Part shown: piece by piece, positions 51,306 to 61,000 of the stretch
How positions within the stretch are numbered: the first letter of the stretch is position 1
Layout of the letters: every line of letters starts with the position of its first letter
Assembly: GCF_027409185.1 (NCBI RefSeq)
Contig: NC_084463.1
Span: 161,797,869 to 161,861,868, forward strand
DNA length: 64,000 nucleotides
Reading direction: 5' to 3'
Origin: Cynocephalus volans
Lineage: Eukaryota; Chordata; Mammalia; Dermoptera; Cynocephalidae
Notes under the pieces: generated by a model
The model's input: only the letters and a program-made list of their open reading frames with translations
Databases searched by the model: none
What the model was told of the DNA's origin: nothing
Position numbers and translations under genes: made by a program

Positions 51306-51730
51306 TGCTATGGGTCGAATGTATCCCCCAAAAGTTCATGTGTGGGAAATTTGATTCCCACTGCAACAGTGTTAAGAGGGTGGGAAATCCGATTATGATA
51401 TTTGAAAGGTGGGGCCCTTGGGAGGTAATTGGATCTTGAGGACTGTGCCCTCGTGTATAGGTTGATCCATTCAAGCATGGTTTAATGGGTTGTCATGGAC
51501 ATGGTTCTGATGGCTTTATAAGGAAAGTGAGTAAGGTTAGCTCTCTCATTCTTGTGATTTTCTCTATGTGATACCCTGCAACACTGTAGAGAGTCACCAC
51601 CCAGAAGAAAGCCATCATCAGATGAGCCCCCTGGACTGTGGACTCCAAAACCCTAAGAAATAAATTTTGTTTCTTTATAAATTACCCAGTTTCAGGTATT
51701 CTATTATAAGCAACAAAAACGGACTAATAC
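51306..51730 (+). mobile_element. MaLR LTR fossil, same subfamily as 39557 copy
   Basis: Solo LTR from 'tgctatgggtcgaatgtatc' to 'caaaaacggactaatac'. It shares 'gttaagagggtgggaaatcc' and 'ccctaagaaataaattt' type sequence with 39557-40101. Confidence 0.8.
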
Positions 51731-52216
51731 CTTAGGTAAGTTGCTCAAAGTCACATGGCCAGGATTTAAACCCACTTCTACTAACTCCAGAGCCCCAGTT
51801 CTTAAACATTATGCCATAGAGACTCTCAATTTGGGGCTCTAATCAGCCGGTTTAATGTAGTGTGATAGGAATACTAAACTAAGTTGTTCCAAAGATCATG
51901 GTTTGCTTGTGTCTGACCTTTCCCATTACAATGAACTCCAAGGGATGACTTCAGTTCTTTTCATATAAAATATTTTGGTTGTATTCTGCAAAGCTTGACA
52001 GACATGGGAATACTGGGCTTGGGGATTCTTTTATGAGAACTTCATTGTCAAAAACAAAATCTTAATCTTAGTCCTTTTGTAGTTGGAAGCACAGCGTTCC
52101 TGAACCCTGCAATCCCCAGTACAGATACATATTTCTTCTTCCGAAGCAGTGAAGAGGTCTGGATGAGCTTCTGGGTGTTTGGAGGTGAGGGAAGGATTTG
52201 AGGGCATTTGGCCTGG

Positions 52217-54802
52217 TCAAAGGTTAGTGGGAGTATTCCCAGGAGCTATTAAAGGCTGGCTGCTGAGCCCCCTGAACAGGACTGACTGGTGGGAGGCCTT
52301 CTGAGCCCGGACCAGGTGACGAACCCGCCGCTGCTGTTGCAGCCAATAGAGCATCTCCACTTTGTCATGCTTCATCTTGTCCAGGTAGTGCCGCCCCTTG
52401 AACGTCACTGGCTCACCAAAGATTAACTCAATTTCCTCCAGGAGGGGAACCAAAGAAGACTCAACTAGGTTGAGCTTCCTGTAGAGATGGCTGCGGATCT
52501 GACTCTCCTGCAGGAGGTGATTCAGGCCCAAGTTAGTCTTTTGGAAGAAGCGGTTGGGGTTGGAGGCTTGTCGCTCAAACCACTCTAGTCTCCCTAGCAA
52601 TGTCTCCCGCAGCTGAATGGGCTTCAGAACCCGCTCCCAGGCACTCACCAACGAAGGCAGCTGTCTCAGACGGGCGTTGGAGCTGTACTTGATGGCCATG
52701 TCCAGCCGATCTTTGTTGGGGACTTCAAGCATGGACCACAGTTGTTCCAGACGCTTCTGCAGGCTCAGGATTTTGTGGGATTCTTCCGGGAGATGGGCCC
52801 TCCCAGGTCCTAGCCTGTGCTGCAGCACTGTGTTCCAATCCCACTCTCCTGGCACAAAGTCTGGCTCTTCGTCTTCTAGCAGGGGAGGAGGGTGCTGAAT
52901 CTCTAGGGACTCTTTGACAGGGGTCACTGTCTCCACAGGAACCTCTTCTTCATACATTTGGAAGATGACATGGAGGAAATCTGTCTCATGGTTGGCGAGG
53001 TATTTGAAGTAGTCATCCACAGACAAATCGGACTGCCACCAGTTCTTCCATGAGAGCTTGTTTGACCGCCTCTCCCAGGTTTTGCTTGATTGGGTTGGTA
53101 TGAGGGAGGGCAATCTCTCAGGATTGGACTGTAAAGTGTTTGCTCTTTTGGAGTAAAGCCCAGCCAGCTCAGGGTTGATGATTCGAGACTGTTTTTCTTG
53201 ACGTAAAAAAGCTGAGGACAGGAAGGTTGACCAGTCTTTATCTGCTGCAGGCTCAACCAGGGGACCCTGGTCAAAACGAAAGTGGTCAGTAGAGACTCGA
53301 CTCATCAACTCCTTGTAGACCTCCTTGATGCTAGTGCCAACAAAGCGATCAATATCCATTTCTTCAATGACTTTGGAGTCTAGTTCATCAGTAAGGTGGT
53401 TGTACAGGATTCCAGCTGCCTCAACGTGGAAAGAGTCCAAAAAGTTTCTATCAGAGACTCGTACAGCAGCTGCCTGAACCACAGCCTGATTTCTTAGCTC
53501 CAATGTAACGGTCACTGGCTGTGGTTGGAGTGAAGGGGATTTGGGGTGCTGGAGGTCCCACTGCCCAGAGGCTTCTTCCTCTTGGAGGCTCCTCCACATC
53601 CTCTGCAGCTCCTCCAGATGATGCTCTGCAGCTGGGCGGCGAGTCACAACCCCAAGGAGTGGGGGCAGACCTGAGTCTAGAGGTGGGTAGCGAGTCCACT
53701 CCAATTTCATGTTCTTCATTATCTGCTTCAGATCCTCAGCCACAGTGTCCCCAGCCAGCTCTGGTTTGTTCTCTGCACCCAAGACCAGCGGGGTTAAGGG
53801 GCGAGCAGGGAGTGGAGGAAGACCCAACTCATTTGCCAGCTTCCAGCCCTCCCGTAGAGAAGGCATGGACTGGCCTCTCCTGAGCTGGGAGTAGAGAAGC
53901 GAGTGGGATAAGGGGGGAGCCCCGCTGGTGGGAGTCACAGAGCAGGTAGGCAGTGACACAATCTGTGAAGAACTAAAGTCTGCTTCTCTCTTCTTTCTGA
54001 TGGAGGGCAGCCAGCGGAGAGCCTTTCTCCTCTTCAGCCCGGGGATGGACTCCAGTTCCTTCACTGGATCCAGTTCGGGCTCACTGAAAAACTCTGTCGG
54101 ACGGCTGAGTTGGATGAGGTAGTTCAGGTTGAGGCTAGAGCATGGCACTTGGGCGAAGCCAGTGCTGTGAGGCCAGGGGATTGGGCAGAGCTTGAACGTC
54201 CCAGGGGGGACGACAGGGCGCAGCTTGTCCCAGCCGCCGTGGGCCTGCTCTACCTTCAGCAGGGCCTGGAAGTCGGCGAGCAGGCAACGGTAGACTTCAG
54301 GACTGGTAAGGAAGAGTGTGCAGTCCCTGGCAAGGCTGGCGGCCAACCGGGTGAGGGTGGCTGATTCAGTGAAGACGCCTGTGGGGGTCGACATGGTCAC
54401 CAGCAGGTGCAAGTAGCGTAAGAAGAGCTGCTCACTGCTGAGCAGCACGTGAGCCTCGAGCCGCTTCCGCAGCTTCAGGTTGTCGCTGTAGCTCAGACTA
54501 GGTTCAGCGGGAGGCTCCCGCCAGCTGCACTTTAGCTCGTCCAGGATGACCTCGGTGAGACGGAGTCGGCTCTCGGGAGGCACTAGCGCTGCCAGACCGC
54601 TTTTGGCCAGCAACTCGGTCACCTGGCGGCACAGCGACGCCACCGTCAGCTTGGCGAGAGTCAGGGACCGCAGTATCTCGACTTCCTGCGGGCGGCGCTT
54701 CTGAGGCTCTGGGGGCGTCGCCTTGCTGGGGAAGAGCGACAGCGGACGCAGCAACCGGTGGTAAAACCGCTGGAGCTCAGACTCCGGCTTCTGGGGATCC
54801 AT
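52217..54802 (-). CDS. CCDC87: CCDC87, coiled-coil domain protein 87, single exon
   Basis: An intronless gene of 861 aa. The start was chosen at MDPQKPESELQRFYHRLLRPL because it matches the human N-terminus as I recall it (MEPPKPEPELQRFYHRLLRPL); the open frame itself runs 119 codons further upstream, through the promoter and antisense to CCS exon 1, which is not expected to be coding. Conserved stretches include LLSSEQLFLRYLHLLVTMST, LRRGQSMPSLREGW, DYFKYLANHETDFLHVIFQ and the C-terminus LIAPGNTPTNL. It is largely helical and charged, with predicted coiled coils in the C-terminal third (about 640-840) and no catalytic motif. The family is mostly testis-expressed and linked to sperm function; that is family knowledge, not visible here. 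It lies head-to-head with CCS, 259 bp between start codons. Frame intact throughout. Confidence 0.95.
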   Translation of the reverse strand: MDPQKPESELQRFYHRLLRPLSLFPSKATPPEPQKRRPQEVEILRSLTLAKLTVASLCRQVTELLAKSGLAALVPPESRLRLTEVILDELKCSWREPPAEPSLSYSDNLKLRKRLEAHVLLSSEQLFLRYLHLLVTMSTPTGVFTESATLTRLAASLARDCTLFLTSPEVYRCLLADFQALLKVEQAHGGWDKLRPVVPPGTFKLCPIPWPHSTGFAQVPCSSLNLNYLIQLSRPTEFFSEPELDPVKELESIPGLKRRKALRWLPSIRKKREADFSSSQIVSLPTCSVTPTSGAPPLSHSLLYSQLRRGQSMPSLREGWKLANELGLPPLPARPLTPLVLGAENKPELAGDTVAEDLKQIMKNMKLEWTRYPPLDSGLPPLLGVVTRRPAAEHHLEELQRMWRSLQEEEASGQWDLQHPKSPSLQPQPVTVTLELRNQAVVQAAAVRVSDRNFLDSFHVEAAGILYNHLTDELDSKVIEEMDIDRFVGTSIKEVYKELMSRVSTDHFRFDQGPLVEPAADKDWSTFLSSAFLRQEKQSRIINPELAGLYSKRANTLQSNPERLPSLIPTQSSKTWERRSNKLSWKNWWQSDLSVDDYFKYLANHETDFLHVIFQMYEEEVPVETVTPVKESLEIQHPPPLLEDEEPDFVPGEWDWNTVLQHRLGPGRAHLPEESHKILSLQKRLEQLWSMLEVPNKDRLDMAIKYSSNARLRQLPSLVSAWERVLKPIQLRETLLGRLEWFERQASNPNRFFQKTNLGLNHLLQESQIRSHLYRKLNLVESSLVPLLEEIELIFGEPVTFKGRHYLDKMKHDKVEMLYWLQQQRRVRHLVRAQKASHQSVLFRGLSSQPLIAPGNTPTNL

Positions 54803-55061
54803 CTTGGCGCAGGCGGCGCCCGCGGTAGAAGCCGAGGAAACCAAACGGTTACTAAGGCAACAGGCGCTCGACGGCCCGAGTGCGCCTGCGCGGTCCTGTC
54901 TCTCCGCCCCCTGGACGCCGGGGGCCGCTCCCTGCGAGCGCACGCGGTAGGAGGCGGGGCCAAGGGTGGCTTCCGCGGCACCGCCCCCCGCGACGCGGTG
55001 CTGCGTTTGGCGCTTCAAGACCCGAGAGGTTGGGCTCCGCTGGCGGGTGACTGGGTGCAGG
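54803..55061. promoter_or_regulatory. Bidirectional promoter, CCDC87 / CCS
   Basis: 259 bp between divergent start codons, CpG-dense and TATA-less. It contains an RFX X-box-like palindrome (54848-54861), an NRF1-like TGCGCCTGCGCG (54881-54892) and a GC box near 54951. Shared promoter function is inferred from spacing and base composition. Confidence 0.75.
54848..54861. promoter_or_regulatory. CCDC87: RFX X-box-like motif
   Basis: GTTACTAAGGCAAC fits the RFX X-box (two inverted half sites, GTTRCY-N2-RGYAAC) with one loosened base. It is 46 bp upstream of the CCDC87 ATG. RFX factors drive ciliary and male germ-cell genes, which suits CCDC87. Confidence 0.6.
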
Positions 55062-58000
55062 ATGGCTTCGGACTCGGGAGACCGCGGGACGCTCTGCACG
55101 GTGAGGGTCAAGGTTTCGCGTGGAGCCTCGGCGGCAGAGAGCCTCGGCTCCTGGGGCAACTGTTATCTTGGCACCAGGGGAAGGAGCGGGCACCTGGGGC
55201 GGGGCCTGGAGCCTCGCGTGAAACTGGGGTGCGAGGGTAGCAGGGCTCCCGGCGTGAGTGGTGGGGTTGAGTGGAATGATCGTGAGTGATAATGAAGAAG
55301 GCGTTTGAAGAGGGGTCACGTGGGCGAGTCCCCAGGCCTTTGGGGTGGTCACAGGGAAGGTGGTCCCTTGCAGCTGGAGTTCGCCGTGCAGATGACTTGT
55401 CAGAGCTGCGTGGACGCGGTACGCAAGTCCCTGCAAGGAGTAGTAGGTAAGAACCGGGTAAGATTTTCTGTGGGCAGTGCAGAGGCCTCTGGGAGGGACC
55501 AGGCAGATCTCTTAGGCCAGCCGTACTCCCATTTTACAGATGCAGAAACTGAAACCCAGAGTTTCAGTTATCTATTAACTGAAACCCAAAGCAAACAGTA
55601 GCCCTGGCCCTGTACCATCTTAGGTAGCTTCTGGTTTTTAAAAGGCCAGCTGGTACGTAGGTGACCTGGTATAATCGGAAGATCTGAGAAGGCAGAGCCA
55701 CCCGCATGGCTCTGGGAACTGGCTTCCTTTGATTCTGTTAAATATTCATCCAGTCTTTCAGCAGGAATGGACCTGACACTAAGGTCTTTTTAGGGAGACG
55801 TGTTCACAGGGGTCTTGGGCGCAGCCCCTGCGCTCAGGTAAAGATGATCAGGCAAGCGTTACCTGGGTGGCATTCACAGAACGCTTCATGGAAGAGCAGT
55901 TCTGAGAGGGAACAAGGTGAGGTTCTGAAGCTGGGCAGTGGTAGCGCCGGTCTCTGTGTAGGGTTGCCTAGTGGTTAGGGATATGAGCTCTAGAGTCAGA
56001 TTTGTTTGAGTTCAAATCCCCTTTTTGTTGCTTAAGGTCACTAAGGTTTCATGCATGTTACTTTTTGGTCTCTCTGTTTCTTTAGTGTTTAAATGGGGAC
56101 GATAATAGAAGCTACTCTGGAGGATTGCCATGAAGATTAAATTAGTGAATACATACAAAATAGCACTTTAGAAAAGATTTTGGCATATAGTGAGAGCCCA
56201 ATAAATCTTTGGGGATTATGAAGGAAGGGTGCACAGGTGATCTGGTCAGGGGAAGGTGTGAGGACTCAGGTCTTGAAGCTGGGTTTACTGAGACTATGTG
56301 TTTTGGGGTCATGGATGAGGTTCTGATGGAGACTGAGCCATTCCACTGAAGAGTGGAGTATTCTAACCAGAGCTTTCTCAGGATGTAAGGCCCTCCTCTT
56401 CCTGTAAAACATTCTTGCTTGGAGAGTAGACAGCTGGCCTTTCTGTTGGACATAGGGCAGTTTTCAGCCCTTATCAGATTTCTTAGGCACAAGATAAGGA
56501 CTTCTAGTGACTCTGCATTTTCTGGGCTAAGTAGCTGGAACCAGCCTGGCTTTCTCATGGGCTGGGCAGGAAAGTTGTAGTTTCTCAGAATGCACAGAGA
56601 GGGAGTTGCCCTCTCCAGGAGGCCTGGGGCCTGGGGAAAGAGGGCTTTGCTCTCCTCCCAGGATAAGAGGAGCTCCCAGGCCAAGGCTCATCCCCTTGAA
56701 CCCTTATCACTCGTCCTGGAGTTCCCTATGGCCTTCTTTCCTCCCTCACTGGGCTCTGAGCTAACCAAGCACTGGCCTGGCCACATTCTGAGGTTCACCA
56801 GGCAAACTGGACTGCTGCTTAACTGGAGAACAAGTTTTCTTCAGACTTGGGTCAAGAATTCAGGAGGTACATAGTTACAAAGAGCTTCCCACTTGGGGCC
56901 CTCCCACTTGAGGAACAGAGAATCAGCTCTTCTTGGGAGACCCCAAGGTCAGGAACCCACCTACACTGACTCAAGTCCATCAGGAAGTCTTATCTGCTGT
57001 GTGTGCAAAACATACTCAGGCCTCCTCACCTCTCCCAGACCCATACAAGAACCTCATCTGTGGGCTCCCTGTTTCCTCTGTGGCCCCCTCCAGTAGCTTT
57101 TCCACGTAAAAGCTGAGTGGTGTTTAAAAATCATAGCTCAGATAATGTGGCCTGAAAGTTATGAGACTCTTTCCATGAGTGTGTATGAGAATCACCATGC
57201 AGGCTCTGTACACAGGGGTGACTTCTGGGATTTCAAGGGCAACAGGGACTCCATAGGCTTTTTTTCTGATACACTGACTTTTGAACTTGACCCTTGTGGA
57301 CCATATTGAGCTCCTGCCCTCACAGAGCTGGCAGCCTAGCAAGTGAAACAGAGGACTGTAGTCAATGTGGTGTGAGTTACTCAGGGAAGTAGGAGCTGCT
57401 ACAGGACAACGTGGAATTGGGGGCCAGGTGGCGTCCCAACCCAGCCCGGAGGCTACGGGCTGCTGCTTAGGGTGAGCAGAATGTCTAGGTTAAGTGCTCA
57501 GGCTCTGGCACTAGGCTGTCTGGGCTGAATTCCAGTTCCACTACTTCCTATAGTGTGACTTTCAGCAAGTTTTTAAAAAAAAATCTCTCTGTGCCTCAGT
57601 TTCCTCATCTGTAAAATAGAGATAATCTGACTCATGGGGTTACAATGAGTATCAAGTGAGTTAATACAGATAAAACACATAAAAGTGGGCCTGGCCCACA
57701 GTGTGTGCTCAGTAAATGTTAACTCTCATGATGATGGTGATAACCCCCCTCCCCTTTTATATGTGTAACTGCTTTGTTGAGATACAATTCACATACCATA
57801 AAATTCTCCAAAGTCTATAATTCAGTTGTTTTTAGTATATTCACAGTTTTGCAATCATCACCACTATCAATTTTCCATTTTCATCACTTCATAAAGAAAT
57901 CCTGTATCCTCGGGCCGGCCCGTGGCTCACTCGGGAGAGTGCGGTGCTGAGAACACCAAGGCCCCGGGTTCGGATCCCATATACGGATGGCCGGTTCGCT

Positions 58001-61000
58001 CACTGGCTGAGCGTGGTGCTCACAACACCAAGTCAAGGGTTAAGATCCCCTTACCGGTCATCTTTTAAAAAAAAAAAAAAAAAAGAAGAAGAAGAAATCC
58101 TGTATCCTTTAGCTGTCACCCTCCTATTGTCTCACCCCCACTCCCTAATCTATTTTCTGTCTCTATAGATTTGCCTATTCTGGACCCTTCATATAGATGG
58201 AATCATGAAATATGTACATGAAATATATACAGTCTTCTCTGACTGGCTTTCACATAGCATAATGTTTCAAGATTTACCCATATTGTAGCATGTATCAGTA
58301 CTTCGTTCCTTTTTATGGCTGAATAATATTCCACTGTGTGGATACCACATTTTGTTTATCCATTCATCAGATGGTGGGCATTGGATTGTTTTCACCTTTT
58401 GGCTATCATGAAGAATGCTGCTATGGATGGCTCACTTTATAAAACTTTTTTTTTTTTTTTTTTTTTGTCTTTTTCGTGACCGGTACTCAGCCAGTGAATG
58501 CACCGGCCATTCCTATATAGGATCCGAACCCGCGGCGGGAGCGTTGCTGCGCTCCCAGCGCCGCACTCTCCCGAGTGCGCCACAGGCTCGGCCCTATAAA
58601 ACTATTTTATAAAAGAATTATCTAGGCTGGCCAGTTAGCTCAGTTGGTTAAAGTGTAGCATTGATAACACCAAGGTCCAGGGTTCAATTCCTGTTACTGT
58701 CCAGCCACCAAAAATAATAAAATAAAAAATATAAAAAGAAGGATCTATGTTTTAAAAGTTATTAATAATGCCTGGCATGTAATAAGGACTCACAAAAATC
58801 CTGGGTGCGGGGTGGCATTATCCCCACTTTATATGTAAAGAAACAGACTCAGAGAGGTTAAGAGGCTTACTCAAGGTTACACAGCTAGAAGGTAGTTTCT
58901 GAGCTTGCCTCTGGCCATGGAAAGGTTGGTAGAGATGGAGATGGGGAATTCCTGTTTCTGTATTACCTGGCTCTAGCACAGGGGTGCCAGCCTTCTGCTG
59001 CCCTCTGCCTTCTCTCTCCTCCCAGGTGTCCAGGGTGTGGAGGTGCAGTTGGAGAACCAGATGGTCTTGGTGCAGACTACTCTGCCCAGCCAGGAGGTAC
59101 AGGCCCTCCTGGAAGGCACGGGACGGCAGGCAGTACTCAAAGGCATGGGCAGCAGCCAATTGCGTGAGTAACCACTATGGCCTTGGGCTCTCCGGGTGGG
59201 AGGTGGCCCAGAGCTGTACAAATCTAACCAAAGGATCCTTGGGCTCTGGGTTGGAGTGGCTTTGGGGCATTGTGAAAGTTATGTGAGACTCTTTCCATGC
59301 CCTTCCTGAGCTGATGAAGGGGTGGGGTTGGGTGAGGTGGCAAGCCAGCCCGAATGTCTAATACCTTGCAGAGAATCTGGGGGCAGCAGTGGCCATTCTG
59401 GGGGGCCCTGGCACTGTGCAGGGGGTAGTGCGCTTCCTACAGCTGACCCCTGAGCGCTGCCTTATTGAGGGAACCATTGACGGTCTGGAGCCTGGACTGC
59501 ACGGATTCCATGTCCATCAGTATGGAGATCTCACAAACAACTGCAGCAGGTAAGTCATCTCTAATCTCCCCGGTAGCATCCTCAGCTATAAGTTCTCACA
59601 GCTGGTCCTTACAAGTACCGTGGGAGACACATACACACAGGCCCAATCTACAGATGAGGAAACTGAGGCTCAAAGAGGGGTTAGATGACTTACCAAAGGC
59701 TCTAGAGCATGTAAAAGATAGAGTTGGGATTTGAATCAAGATCTGACCCTGAGCTCCTGCTTGTAACCACCTTCCTGCCTCTGAGATGGAAGTCAACTGC
59801 TGGATGCAGGAAGGGTCCCCATGTTGTGGTGTTTGTCATGCTGTGATGTAATTATTGTTTACTTATCTGTGTCTCCCCTGGACCAGAAGCTTATTGAGGA
59901 TAGGACCCATGTCTGATTCTTCTCAGTGCACTCTGCCCAAAGCCCAGCACAGAGTAGGCCTGTTTGTTGAATGAATTAATTAATTAATTAAACAAATATA
60001 GGTAGATAAGAGGGTAGACCATCTGGTCTGTGAGCTGCTGTTTTGCTGCCCACCTGCTACCTTTCCTTCTTAGCTGTGGGGACCACTTTAACCCTGATGG
60101 AACATCTCATGGGGGCCCCCAGGACTCTGACCGGGTAAGTGTCGGGCTGGGCTGGTCTTGGGCTGAGAGAGAACTTAAAGTTAGAGGTAAGGCAGGCAGC
60201 TCTTTGGGCTTTAGAGTGTGATTGCTTTTTGGTGGGGTCTTTTCCTCTCACTTTATTTTGTTCAGTTCAGAAATATTTATTGACCCTTTTCGTGATCAAG
60301 GCCCTAGGGATACAACACAGTACAGCCCAGGGCCTGCCCCTGAGGAGCTCACAGTCTAGTGAATTCTGCCTTTGAGTTGCTTGTGGTGTCGTGAAATAAT
60401 CCTTGCAGGAGTCTGCAGGAGGCCCTGGAAGCCCAGAGTGAGCACCTGATCTAGCCTGAGGAGCAGGTGCAGGGGCAGTAGGAGAAAGCTTCCTGGGGAA
60501 GGTGAAGGTATGGAAATTGAGGGTCTTACCTGAACTAAAAAAAAGGCCATCCCTGTTGCTATAACCCCTGGTCCTGGAGTTTCATTTTTTACCAGAGAAT
60601 TGTTTCCCCATCTTCAGGGAGTCACATGCTGCCTTAATGATTTTTCCTCCTTATCTGAGTACTCGTTGTACTGTTAGTTGATTGTTTGATTTAATAGACT
60701 CATTTTTTTCCTTAGGTAAACTTAGTTGGGTGTTTTGTTTTTTTTTTTAATCTATCATGGAGGGTTTCAAACATATTCCAAATTAGAGGAAATGGTGTCA
60801 TGAACTCCCATGTCCATACCATTCAGCTTCAAGTTACTAATTCATGCCAGTCCTATTTCATCCATACCCCTGGCCCTTCTCCACCATTATTTTGAAGCAA
60901 ATCAAGACATCATTTCATGTAATTAAGGTAGATTTATTTTTAACAAGAAACTTGATATTACCAAAAAACCAGCACTTCTAGCCATAAGAAGATCGTTATA

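Noticed and set aside
54803-55159. Upstream extension of the CCDC87 open frame by 119 codons
   Set aside because: It crosses the CpG-rich promoter and lies antisense to CCS exon 1. The downstream ATG matches the known N-terminus. An open frame in GC-rich DNA is expected by chance.
55374-55601. 98-aa ORF reading through CCS exon 2 into the intron
   Set aside because: The splice donor GTAAGA after 55446 and phase with exon 3 fit CCS exactly; the rest is intron.
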